A stretch of 17,787 nt of DNA from Gamarada debralockiae (GCA_002803225.1 NXFV01001109.1:1-17787); one strand, 5' to 3'; counted from the stretch's first letter, positions 1 to 8,061 are shown. Program-made: numbers and translations. The notes: a model not told the origin generated them from the sequence alone.

Positions 1-480
1 TTCTATTACTTTAATACTATACCCTTTGTTTAAAACCCCCTTTTTACTGTTTAATCCTACTCTTGCTTTAAAGAATATAATACAAAAGTAAATTAGTAAT
101 AATCACATATATATATTAGCTATCTCTAATAGGTAATTATCTTTATTAATAATATTAACTTAATATTAATAATAACCCTTTAGCTACTAACCCTTGACTA
201 ATTCGCTACTACTACTATCTTGTAATCGTTGAAATAGTAGGACCTGATACTAGTAGCAAATAAATTAATTAAATACTTAAAAGCCTCGACTATAATATTA
301 GTATCTTTAATCTAGTTTATATAATAATCTATAATTTTAATAGTAAAACGAGCTTTATTAATAGTAATAGTAATATAGTTATATAAGAACAAGTCAATGC
401 TTAAAACGCTACATATACTACCTTAGACTAAATCCCAGAAATAACAGCTAAAGAGATTATAGCTAGCTATACTAATAATA

Positions 481-682
481 AATAAGCTAATATAGATAGA
501 CTTATATCCCCTTATTAATACACTAATAATAAACAAGTTAATATATACAAACTTAAATCCCTTTACCTATATCTTAATAACGAATAAGCTAATATAGACA
601 GACTTAGATCGCCCTATTAGTATACTAATGACAATTAAGTTAATATAAATAGACTTAGATCCTTTTATTAGTTCTCTAATAA
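481..682 (+). repeat. Diverged ~50-bp tandem repeat, four units
   Basis: Four related units begin at 481, 531, 583 and 633, each opening with a variant of AATAAGCTAATATAGA and continuing with a variant of CTTAGATCC. The spacing is 50, 52 and 50 bp. The units differ mainly by changes that RIP could produce. A 51-bp ancestral unit would encode a 17-residue protein repeat, but the reading frame here is too damaged to be sure. Confidence 0.6.
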
Positions 683-722
683 TAATAATATACTTATTGT
701 CGAAACCCTATATAATAGTGAA

Positions 723-1586
723 AACAATAAAGATAATAAGGACAATAAAGATAAAGAAAACAACAAAGATAAAGAGGATAATAAAGGAGAGAAAGAAGCT
801 TAACTCTATAATAAAAAGTATAAAAAGTTAACTATTACTACTCCTACTCTTATAAAGCGCTTAAAAACTAGCGGTAAGACTATTATTATATCGACTATAT
901 ATACTACTTATTCTAAGCGCTAGTCTAAGATCAATAGCTAAAAGATAATCCTTAATACTAAGAAGTATAGTAAATACCTAGATAATATTAATATACTTAT
1001 TATAGATACTAAAATAGTCGCTAGAAAGAATATAAAGGGTAAGTACTTAGCTACTATAGAGAAGCTAAAGGTCTTAAGTTATAACGATAAAGCTACTAAG
1101 CTAGTTAAAGTATAACTCTTGATCTAAGAACTTTGAAACTAACTTAATAAATCTAAGTCTAATATTAAGAAAGCTTATACTTAAATTAAATAATTAAAGT
1201 AAAGCTCCGCTAAGATATTAGTAACTACCTCAAAGAAGCCTATAGCTAAGTCTATACCTACTATAGTAATCTAACTATCTTCTTAACCTTAACTTGACTC
1301 TCGCTTAAACGTATTAGTCCTAATATTAGTTATACTAACTACGTCGCTTATAGACGTTATAATTAACACTAGAATTAATATAATTAAGTCGATAGATTAA
1401 AAGGACTAAGTAACTTGGGCAATAAATTAAGTAGCTCTAGTAGAGAATAGACTCTATATAATATACAAATAAAGGATAGAGGGGTAATTATAAGGACTTA
1501 GGGGAGCGGAACTTATAAAGGAGAATTAGTAATTATAGGCATTTGGCTTAAATAAGGGTATTTAGATTTCTTTTAAAGGGGGGTAA
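723..1586 (+). pseudogene. RIP-killed lysine-rich element protein, function unknown
   Basis: One frame runs for about 288 codons from 723 to the polypurine tract. It contains many stops, all but one of them TAA or TAG. This is what C-to-T mutation of glutamine codons CAA and CAG leaves behind. Between the stops the translation is coherent: an N/K/D/E-rich low-complexity start (about 723-800), then a lysine-rich middle resembling a coiled coil (about 1000-1210), then a C-terminal part reaching the polypurine tract. I do not recognise the family. It may be a second ORF or a gag-like protein of the surrounding element. Confidence 0.45.
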
Positions 1587-1783
1587 TATAATAGCTAGTA
1601 CTATTATATAATACATTTGCGGCTGGAACTAGTGGACGGCCGTATAAGGGTCGACCCTAGTATTATAAAAGTCGAGGCTTACCCTCTTCCTTTCCTTTCC
1701 TTCTCTCTTTAGCTTAGTATTCTTAATAAACTATGATCTTTGAACTCCGCGCTTCAGACCTTTGTATCGATCCCGCTGTCACA
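1587..1783 (+). mobile_element. Probable 3' LTR of the upstream element
   Basis: It follows the polypurine tract at about 1575-1583. It opens with TATAATAGC (TGTAATAGC if one G-to-A change is assumed) and ends with TGTCACA. Inside are a TATA-like element (TATTATAAAAG near 1663), a long pyrimidine tract (1681-1711) and AATAAA (near 1725), the order expected for U3, R and U5. The outer target duplication cannot be checked because the 5' end lies outside the window. The 3' boundary is a judgement. Confidence 0.5.
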
Positions 1784-1832
1784 CTCGACGACTATATCAA
1801 CCGCGATATCGAACTAACACCTTCCTTCGTAC

Positions 1833-2346
1833 TGTAATAGAACTAGGCCCTGAAGGAACAGGCTAGGCTATGCAGACCCTGGAGGGGTACAGGAGCCTGG
1901 AAGGCTCGGAAATCTGAGTCAGCGGCCAGTACAGCTGCCATGTGGAGTATAAGTAAGGCTTGCCAACCCTACTTGAAGAAGGGCAAGCTTGAGTTTCTTT
2001 GGAAATCAGATAGTACGAAGGCTCAGGAATACAACCATTACTGTCTCTTTCCCCTACGGCTACTTCTCTGATATACTGTGATCCCTCCTGTTGTGACGGG
2101 TTACACCCGATGTTATGCTTGGCGCTAAAGCGCCTGCGCTGTCACGTGAACAGGCGCATGGCTCGTGCCACTGCCGCTGCCACTGCCACTAGCGGCCGCA
2201 GCACCCCCTTAATTTCTAAGAAGTAGATACTTCTTCTCTTTCCTTCTTTAGCTAATTCTTCTTGTAATATAAACGAGCTTTTGCACTGTACACTTTGTAT
2301 TCGCCCCGTGACACCTATTGCCCTCCAGCTACCAGCAGCTATTACA
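1833..2346 (+). mobile_element. Solo LTR, family A (copy 1), interrupted by a nested solo LTR
   Basis: The LTR starts TGTAATAGAACTAGG and ends GCAGCTATTACA. It is flanked by perfect 5-bp target duplications CGTAC at 1828-1832 and 2347-2351. The LTR itself is about 287 bp once the 227 bp of the nested insertion (2092-2318) are removed. The same sequence occurs inverted at 4444-4734. No internal element sequence lies next to it, so it is a solo LTR left by LTR-LTR recombination. Confidence 0.85.
2092..2313 (+). mobile_element. Nested solo LTR, family B
   Basis: This 222-bp insert starts TGTGACGGGTTACACCC and ends CGCCCCGTGACA. It sits inside family A copy 1. The intact copy at 4444-4734 shows the empty site (CCTCCTGTTGCCC on its own strand). 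Here that site is split and CCTGT (2087-2091) is duplicated as CCTAT (2314-2318); the single difference is a G-to-A change. A pyrimidine-rich tract and AATATAAA near 2225-2270 suggest plus orientation. Confidence 0.85.
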
Positions 2347-2478
2347 CGTACGATCTTAGCGAGTATATTAAAAAACTACAGAGCTAAAACTCCTAAAGTC
2401 TTAGTTGATTCAAGAGCAAGAGATTAATAAAGCTGCGGCAGATATTAAAGCAAAGCGAAGGAAGGAAGGCTCTAATGC

Positions 2479-2740
2479 TGTCAGGGGAGGACGATTGATG
2501 ATAGGTTGAGTCACGTAAGGTTACCGGTGGGTGGTCAGAATATAATCGGAGGGTAACAATGTATCTTCATTTTATGACTAGAAACTGATCTCTGCCCTTT
2601 TCCAAGGACAGAGAACAGGGTGCTTATATCTATGATGTCAGGCAGGTGATCGTAGGGCGACGTCATATTGCGCGTCATGCTTCCCATGTCCAAATGGCCG
2701 TGCCCCCCCCGCACGTGACTCCCAACGTCACCTCATGACA
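2479..2740 (+). mobile_element. LTR, family C (copy 1)
   Basis: It starts TGTCAGGGGAGG and ends CCTCATGACA. It matches the plus-strand sequence at 8394-8646 along its whole length, with substitutions and small indels. A TATA-like TGCTTATATC lies near 2620. Unlike the second copy it has no matching 5-bp flanks (AATGC on the left, TTAAT on the right). It may therefore be half of a rearranged element, or an LTR whose flank was lost. Confidence 0.75.
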
Positions 2741-3090
2741 TTAATTCTCTGATTTCTCTACTTTTCTGCTAAATATTCCGTGTGTTCTTCGGCATAGTAC
2801 TAGGCCCCAGCCCTTAAATAGATAACTAGGGAATTTATACCTGCTCTTCCAAAGCTATAGCCCTGCTTAATTAGGTATACTGACCTTTTACTCTAAGTAA
2901 CTTATATTCCTATTCCAATTATATACTCTTCTTATCTATTTCTTCTGCTCTTACTTCTAGTCTCTTATTAGTCCCCTTGATACTAGCCTCTCTAAAGTAC
3001 TCTAGTATAGTAATAGGAGGGCCGTAGGCTATTGCTTCTGGCAAATATGCCACTATTCAAATCACTATTGTTGATCGTGCACTGATTATT
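2741..3090. other. Gene-free repeat-like spacer
   Basis: This is a moderately AT-rich, pyrimidine-rich stretch. I see no sustained reading frame, RNA gene or terminal repeats in it. It is probably older transposon debris between family C copy 1 and the 50-bp tandem repeat. Confidence 0.4.
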
Positions 3091-3190
3091 AGTTAGTGAT
3101 CGATCGTGATCGAGATTATATAGGGCGATCGATAATTAATAGTTAGGGTTCGATCATGATCGAGATTATATAAGACGATCGATAATCGAT
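3091..3190 (+). repeat. Two-unit 50-bp tandem repeat rich in GATCGATC palindromes
   Basis: Unit one is 3091-3140 and unit two is 3141-3190. Both read AGTTAG, then a palindromic GATCGATC/TGATCG cluster, then GAGATTATATA, then CGATCGATAAT. The units differ at a few positions. The GATC-rich, self-complementary blocks could form hairpins. It lies just before the chromodomain remnant. Confidence 0.7.
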
Positions 3191-3893
3191 CACAAGCGAT
3201 TATTAGGAATATTTCCTGAAATATCAGTATGTCTAGCTCTGGCCTGTAGCCTGCCCTATAGCCTGCTCTATAGGGAGCTTCTAGATACTCTTCCTTCTTC
3301 TACATCAAGTCCAATAGTAATCATTGACTTAGTTGAGGATGCCCGCGGAATTATACTGGCACTTACGCTAGGGCACATAGAAAGCATCTTGACACAGCTG
3401 CTTTATAGTAGTCAAAGAGTAAGACACTATCCCGTTGCAATTAACGCTAAGAGAGGAACTTAGGAGGCTGAAGCGCTGCTTGTCAAGTGGAAGCAAGGCA
3501 AAACAACTTGGTTCCTTGTGAAGTGGAAAGGCTTTTTGTACTGGGACAACACATGGGAGAAACGGAAGGACATAAGCACGGAGGTAGTCGAAGGGTTTGA
3601 GGCGACCTATCAAAGGAACTATTTGGGTGTGCGGTTACTAGAGAAGCGAGTACGGAAAGGAAGGGTTAGGTACCTTATCGAGTGGAATGGTCGTCCGGAG
3701 ATCGAGAATTCATAGGAGAAAGAAGCTACTGTAAGCCGTAAACGAATTATGGAGTTTGAGGCGCGCTAAAGGAAATCTATTGTGTTATTAAGCAGTTACG
3801 ATCCTAATCGCCCTTCCACTACCCATTGCTACTTCCTTCCGGGAAGCTGGCCCCGCCCGCTCTACTTTACACTAACAACAAAGATCTCTTCCT
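3180..3893 (+). pseudogene. Tandem-chromodomain protein remnant
   Basis: One frame stays coherent across this stretch and holds two chromodomain-like segments. The first includes LVKWKGF and NTWEK (about 3512-3560). The second includes YLIEWNGRPEIENS followed by a stop (about 3671-3715) and then EKEATVSRKRIMEFEA. The stop at 3713-3715 (TAG) falls exactly on the conserved tryptophan of the chromodomain E-N-T/S-W-E motif, so TGG became TAG. Other stops are TAG at 3461-3463 and TAA at 3767-3769, also RIP-type. Chromodomains bind methylated histone tails and are found in chromovirus integrases and in HP1-like proteins. No integrase core is visible upstream, so I cannot say whether this came from a retroelement or a host gene. 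No clear start codon is visible. Confidence 0.65.
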
Positions 3894-4065
3894 AAACTGC
3901 TTCAAGTAATCAATCTGGTCGGCCTCTGACATTATATTTTCGAACTCTTCTCCCCTCGTACTTTTAATTGGGAGCGAGTACTCTATCTCTCCTTCCTTAT
4001 AAAAATACTTACATGGCTCAACCGCCTCCGATACTAGCTCCGGCTCCGGCTCCGGCTCCGCCGCC

Positions 4066-4748
4066 CTACGGAACCTCGAGGTAGGGGATAATAACGAAGA
4101 CAGCCGCGCCGGAGAAGGACTTGGAGCTCCCGCTTGCGCACATGGTTGATACGGTGGATAGTAGGCCGCATACCTTACCGCCCATCTCGGTATAGATCTT
4201 GATCTGGTCATGGCCGTTCGCCTTCTTGGATCCGCTCTCGACGTAGTTGGCTGACTGCGAGAGGCTCCACGGCGCGGGGGTGCCTTTCTTTGCGTCTTTA
4301 GATCGGCGCGCACAGTAACTGCCGGCTGTGAGGCCGGTGCATTTGACGCCTGCGGTTCCGCTGCACCCGCCGCTTTTGTAGAGCTTGATATCGTAGGTAG
4401 CTAGTGTAAGGTCGCCAAGGATAGCGGCGATGAGGAGGATATTTGTAACAGCTACTGGTAGCTGGAGGGCAACAGGAGGGATCACAGTATATCAGAGAAG
4501 TAGCAGTTCGGTAGATAAAGAAATATTGATTGTATTTCCTGAGCTTTCGTACGATCTGATTTCCGAAATAAAACTCAAGCTTGCCCTTCTTCAAGTAAGG
4601 TTGGCAAGCCTTACTTATACTTCACATGGCAGCTGTACTGGCTGCTGACTCAGATTTCCGAGCCTTCCAGGCTCCTGTACCCCTCCAGGGTCTGCATAGC
4701 CTAGCCTGTTCCTTCAGGGCCTAGTTCTATTACAATATTGAACTGTAT
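4066..4748 (-). pseudogene. Small secreted cysteine-rich protein gene, disrupted by a solo LTR
   Basis: On the minus strand the frame after the LTR (4443 down to 4066) encodes the rest of a hydrophobic signal segment (ILLIAAILGDLTLA). It continues as a mature part beginning YDIKLYKSGGCSG with five cysteines. Such short secreted proteins, opening with a Y-D-x-K-L-Y-x-S-x-x-C pattern, are common in fungi and include candidate effectors; the function of this one is unknown. The N-terminal codons lie beyond the LTR, at 4735-4748. Across the insertion the frame is kept once the ATATT duplication is accounted for. The codon in start position (4746-4748) reads ATA rather than ATG. The gene is therefore broken twice, by the insertion and by loss of the start. 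The C-terminus is taken at the stop near 4066; a further exon below it is possible but not shown. Confidence 0.7.
4444..4734 (-). mobile_element. Solo LTR, family A (copy 2), inverted, inside the signal peptide
   Basis: Read on the minus strand it starts TGTAATAGAACTAGG and ends GTAGCTGTTACA. This is the uninterrupted 291-bp version of the LTR at 1833-2346. It is flanked by perfect 5-bp duplications ATATT at 4439-4443 and 4735-4739. It supplies the empty site that proves the nested insertion in copy 1. Confidence 0.88.
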
Positions 4749-5167
4749 TTTGATTTTGATAGACTAGTAAGGGGAAGGTTAGATGGAAAAAACTTTGTGC
4801 ATAGGAAGATAGTATATATATTATAAGAAGGAGACTTATTGAAGGGTTGGAGAGGAGGAATTTGGGGATGTTTGGAAGCTAGTAATAAAGAGTTCTTAAA
4901 AGTGGTTTATAGATTTGTTGGATAGAGGAGAGGAAAGCTAACTGTTTTGTGATGATGATTTTAGTTCTATAATGATGGGAGTATAGTACGCTCTATATAG
5001 GCCTCGAAGTTCTGTGTCTTCTTCTTTGTGATCGCGAATAGACTATAGAGTTCCTATCTCCTGGTATATAGTAATCCTGTGGAACAGTAGGATGCGAAGG
5101 AAATACTTACATCCTCTTCTCTAGGAACTGGCAGGATTTAGAGATCCTAACCCTTAGCTTGAACTGC
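4749..5167. other. Intergenic, former upstream region of the secreted-protein gene
   Basis: No coding frame or repeat boundary is visible apart from the TATA-like site. Base composition is moderately AT-rich. I see nothing else I can support. Confidence 0.4.
4989..5004 (-). promoter_or_regulatory. Possible TATA box of the broken secreted-protein gene
   Basis: The minus strand carries CTATATAGAG about 250 bp upstream of the former start codon region. A TATA element at that distance implies a long 5' leader, so this is tentative. Confidence 0.25.
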
Positions 5168-5469
5168 AATTCTATAGAGCAAAACGAGGTGGAGGATGCA
5201 GAATAAGCCTTGAATAGACTTAAATTAGGTAGGTAACTAGTCAGACAGTGGATTTCTAGCACTCCCTTCGTTTTCCTACATCCTACTAATCGAGAAGTTA
5301 TCAGCGTAATTCTGGAACAATTCTATAGAGCAGAACGAGGTGAAGGATGCAGAATAAGCCCTGAATAGACTTAAATTAGGTAGGTAACTAGTCAGACAGT
5401 GGATTTCTAGCACTGCCTTCGTTTTCCTACATCCTACTGATCGAGAAGTTATTAGCGTAATTCTGAAAC
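5168..5469 (+). repeat. 151-bp tandem duplication
   Basis: Unit one (5168-5318) and unit two (5319-5469) both begin AATTCTATAGAGCA and run in register to GCGTAATTCTG. The copies differ at only a handful of positions, nearly all transitions (for example GGTGGA versus GGTGAA, TATCAG versus TATTAG). I see no open frame across it. Confidence 0.85.
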
Positions 5470-5735
5470 AAAGCGTAGAAGCAGAGTTCGCTTACGAGTG
5501 GAAACGCGCCGCATCAGCTACGGCCCGCTCTGATACTCGTTTGCCTTATTAGACTAGCTCTTTCTAGAAATCTAAATTAAGGGACCGCCCCCACAAATAT
5601 GCGGCGAAGCACTATATCTGCCTGAAAGTCTTTTATCTTCTACCCTCAACTTTTAAACTCCTCGATTAAGTCTATTCGTTTCCTGTCCATCACCTCGCTC
5701 TATCACCTCTTAAGAATTAAACCGGTTGAGTAGAA

Positions 5736-6185
5736 ATGGCCCAGCTCGTAGGAGCTACCAACAACCCAGAAAACGCATATATTCCAATTTACTACTTCTT
5801 CAAAGACACCACCTCAGAAACCCGCCAAGGGTATGATGTCTACAAGGTACTCATCGACTCCGACGAAGGGCGAGCCTATGCCAGGCTCACGATGGACTCC
5901 GAACGCCTGCACTTCATGCGCCAACATGCCCACGAGAAGATGCCCGTCGTGTTCGCGACATGGCACTTCTATGAGGACCCTACAGCGGGCAAGGAGTACA
6001 GTATCCTGATTGATTCTCCGGAGGGCAGGGAGGTGGATGCGCTGATGGGTGATTCTGAAGCGGAGCGGGGCGAGGAAGTTGAGGGGAAGCTGTTGGCGTA
6101 TTTCAAGGCGCACGCGCATAAGGTGCAAGCGTTGACTCCGAAGCCGGGGGAGTTCAAGATCGGAGATGGGAATAGTGGGAAGTAG
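5736..6185 (+). CDS. Hypothetical 149-aa protein built of two related halves
   Basis: An intact intronless frame starts at ATG 5736 in a good context (AGAAATGGCC) and ends with TAG at 6185. No signal peptide or membrane segment is visible; the protein is acidic and probably cytosolic. Residues 17-68 and 70-129 look like diverged copies of one unit. Each has an aromatic-rich start (PIYYFFKD versus PVVFATWHFYED), then KVLIDSDEGR versus SILIDSPEGR, then MDSE versus GDSE, then FMRQHAHEK versus YFKAHAHKV. The codons are GC-rich in the third position, unlike the surrounding repeats, which supports real coding. I do not recognise the family. It stands alone between the 151-bp duplication and a repeat-rich stretch. 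Confidence 0.75.
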   Translation: MAQLVGATNNPENAYIPIYYFFKDTTSETRQGYDVYKVLIDSDEGRAYARLTMDSERLHFMRQHAHEKMPVVFATWHFYEDPTAGKEYSILIDSPEGREVDALMGDSEAERGEEVEGKLLAYFKAHAHKVQALTPKPGEFKIGDGNSGK

Positions 6186-6852
6186 TTTTCATGGGCGCCA
6201 AATTGTGAGATTTAACACACAAGTGTCACTTTGATTGTAGCTGCAGACTGTGTGGGCTTTCAGGCGTGTTATCTTTCTAGTTTAACATTGTTATATTCCG
6301 GAGCCCTCGATCCCCGTGACCGCGCCCGCCAAAACGCGTCGTGCTAGGCCTTGTAAGGCAAGGCGCCGCCCCTAGATTACCCCTCCTTCCTGATCAGGCG
6401 AAAATTCCTAGATTGAGACTAGTAAGTCAGGTGCTTTTAGAATCGTAATCTTAACATATAAGGGTGGGTGGGCTACAGAAGCAGAATTAGAATTAGAAGT
6501 AGAAGCCGCATCGCAATGGGTACTTTACCTTGAATCTCTTGAATTCTTTATCATGTTGGGCTTTAGAGTTGTGCTTATAGTACTATGTGTCTACCGAAAT
6601 AATGAACCCCCTAGTAACCCTATTAAAAAAGAAGCGAGGAAAATGTAACTATCGTGAAAATAAAAAAGTTAAATTACTTTACCTTTTTTTTATAGTTAGC
6701 TTTAAAACATAATTATAAATAAGAATAGCCTTAAATTAAGTTAAACAACAAATGTAAAAGTAAGTGGCAGAGGCTACTTGTCAGCTCTATATACAGAATA
6801 GCGCATCAGGTTATGTGATTAAGCTCCAGGTGATACACTGCCGTTATATATA
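6186..6852. other. Gene-free spacer with an AT-rich tract
   Basis: It holds the 3' flank of the 149-aa gene, a GC-rich patch near 6320-6375 with short self-complementary words, an AGAATTAGAAGTAGAAG simple repeat near 6485-6505, and a RIP-like AT-rich tract at about 6590-6760. I see no gene. Confidence 0.4.
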
Positions 6853-7299
6853 GATAGAGTATATGTATAGACAGAGTATATGTATAGACAGAGTATATGT
6901 ATAGATAGAGTATGTGTTCAGATGGAGTATACGTATGGATGGAATATGCATACGTATGGAGTATGCATATAGATGGAGTATACGTATAGAGTATGCATAT
7001 ATATAGAGTATACGTACAGATAGAGTATGTGTATAGATGGAGTATACGCACAGATGGGGTATATATATGGAGCATATATATACATAGAGTATGCGTACGG
7101 ATAGAGTATGCGTACAAATGGAGTATGCGTACAGATGGAGTATGCGTACAGATGGAGTATGTATACGCATGGAGTATGCGTATGGATAGAGTATACATAC
7201 GGATAGAGTATACAGATAGAGTATGCGTACGGATGGAGTATGCGTACGGATGGAGTATGTATACATATGGAGTATATATATAGATAGAGTATATACTCT
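6853..7299 (+). repeat. 17-bp minisatellite, 27 units
   Basis: Units begin at 6853, 6870, 6887, 6904 and so on to 7283, at 17-bp steps. The consensus is near GATRGAGTATGCGTACR. Three units are 13 bp long (starting 6972, 7053 and 7202), each short by 4 bp. The unit lacks stops in most frames of both strands, so long apparent reading frames run through the array; they are artefacts of the repeat. Unit variants group into TATA-rich ones on the left and TGCGTAC-rich ones towards the right. Confidence 0.9.
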
Positions 7300-7602
7300 A
7301 ATAGTATATATTTTTATTAGCTTTTAAATACAAAGTTCACTAAATCTTAAGCTCTATTCTACTAGCAGAAACGCCCCCCTACTTTCCTGTCCTCTCTAGT
7401 TAGGCAGCCCTTCATTAATCGCATGAAGCACGTGACCTGGAAATCGAGACGTCATTTTCCTCATCAACCCTATTACCTGCCTACATCTAATAACCCACCA
7501 AGCCTCGTGAATGCTGGTTTTTGCAGTGCATCCCAAGACAACTCTACTCTATCCTCACACGGCAGCATACAAACAGCTACGAGTAAACACCACCGGTCCA
7601 TC

Positions 7603-8061
7603 ATGGCTTCTCCTTCACCTAGCGCACCCAGCGCGCCAGAAGACTCCGTGGAGTCCGTCAATGACCCGACATCTCCCAATCCTGAAGACACATCGCAAAA
7701 CTCTCAGGATCCAGCTCATGGCACAATAGCAAGTGTCAAGGCAAAACTCAAGGCATTCCACGCCTCGAGACAAGGAGCGCTATCCGCACGACCTCAAGAT
7801 GACGCAGGCTCAACAACAGATCCTCCAGCCCGTCACGGTGGCAACGTTAAAGACATGCCACTAGGATCGGTAAATCCTGGAGGACGTCTGATACCACTAC
7901 TGCCAAGCAGCTCAGTTGGTACTCGAAATGAGCAAACACCAACTGGCGATGAGAGCGGCAATCCTCGGGATATCACGTCACGGTCAGGCTCATTATCAGA
8001 GCCTCGAACGGGCACTAAGAAGGATGAAGACAAGGGAGGGGCTGTAGATAGTGTAAGCTGA
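7603..8061 (+). CDS. Hypothetical low-complexity protein, 152 aa
   Basis: The frame is open from 7423 to the TGA ending at 8061. I prefer the ATG at 7603 (context CCATCATGGCT), because the 60 residues before it look like untranslated leader. The alternative start at 7423 would give 212 aa. The protein is rich in S, P, D, T and G, and most of it should be disordered. One short helix-prone segment stands out (SVKAKLKAFHASRQ, about residues 43-56 from the preferred start). No signal peptide, membrane segment or known domain is visible. It may be a lineage-specific nuclear or stress-type protein, but nothing here shows a function. Confidence 0.55.
   Translation: MASPSPSAPSAPEDSVESVNDPTSPNPEDTSQNSQDPAHGTIASVKAKLKAFHASRQGALSARPQDDAGSTTDPPARHGGNVKDMPLGSVNPGGRLIPLLPSSSVGTRNEQTPTGDESGNPRDITSRSGSLSEPRTGTKKDEDKGGAVDSVS

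Larger units (their letters stand above)
1..1586 (+). mobile_element. RIP-degraded internal part of an LTR retrotransposon (3' portion)
   Basis: This stretch is extremely AT-rich and full of TA dinucleotides, unlike the sequence after about 1600. It ends in a purine-rich tract (about 1575-1583, AAAGGGGGG) directly before an LTR-like sequence, which is where the polypurine tract of an LTR retrotransposon sits. That places the element on the plus strand with its 5' part outside the window. I cannot recognise a reverse transcriptase, integrase or gag domain, so the superfamily is unassigned. Confidence 0.6.
1784..2478 (+). pseudogene. Degenerate coding fragment, split by nested solo LTRs; possibly a transposase C-terminus
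   Basis: Removing the solo LTR at 1833-2346 and one copy of its CGTAC duplication joins two flanks into one frame. It reads towards a hydrophilic tail rich in K, Q, E and A near 2400-2465 (with KAKRRKE). Its stops are TAG, TAA and TAG at places where Q would fit. A charged helical tail ending in lysine and arginine is common at the C-termini of fungal pogo/Fot1-type transposases, but no catalytic motif is left. The assignment is a guess; the fact that it was coding is better supported. Confidence 0.3.

Noticed and set aside
3091..3190. Repeat considered as a CRISPR array
   Set aside because: Only two adjacent units without spacers, in a fungal genome.
3867..4313. 148-codon minus frame overlapping the secreted-protein gene
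   Set aside because: Its first half is an R/P/S-rich shadow of the other frame. The distal part (PEPEPE, then a charged tail) might be coding, but I cannot link it to a start or splice sites.
1831..4735. Idea that the inverted family A repeats are terminal inverted repeats of one large DNA transposon
   Set aside because: Each copy has its own different 5-bp duplication directly at its two ends (CGTAC and ATATT) and TG..CA termini, so they are two separate solo LTRs.
6320..6380. GC-rich, self-complementary patch considered as a tRNA
   Set aside because: No acceptor stem pairing, no TTC-A/G-A loop and no anticodon arm could be laid out.
6806..7283. Long open frames on both strands through the minisatellite (96-140 codons)
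   Set aside because: They are produced by a 17-bp unit that lacks stops in nearly all frames; translation is just a cycling Y/T/I/S or R/V/Y/M repeat.
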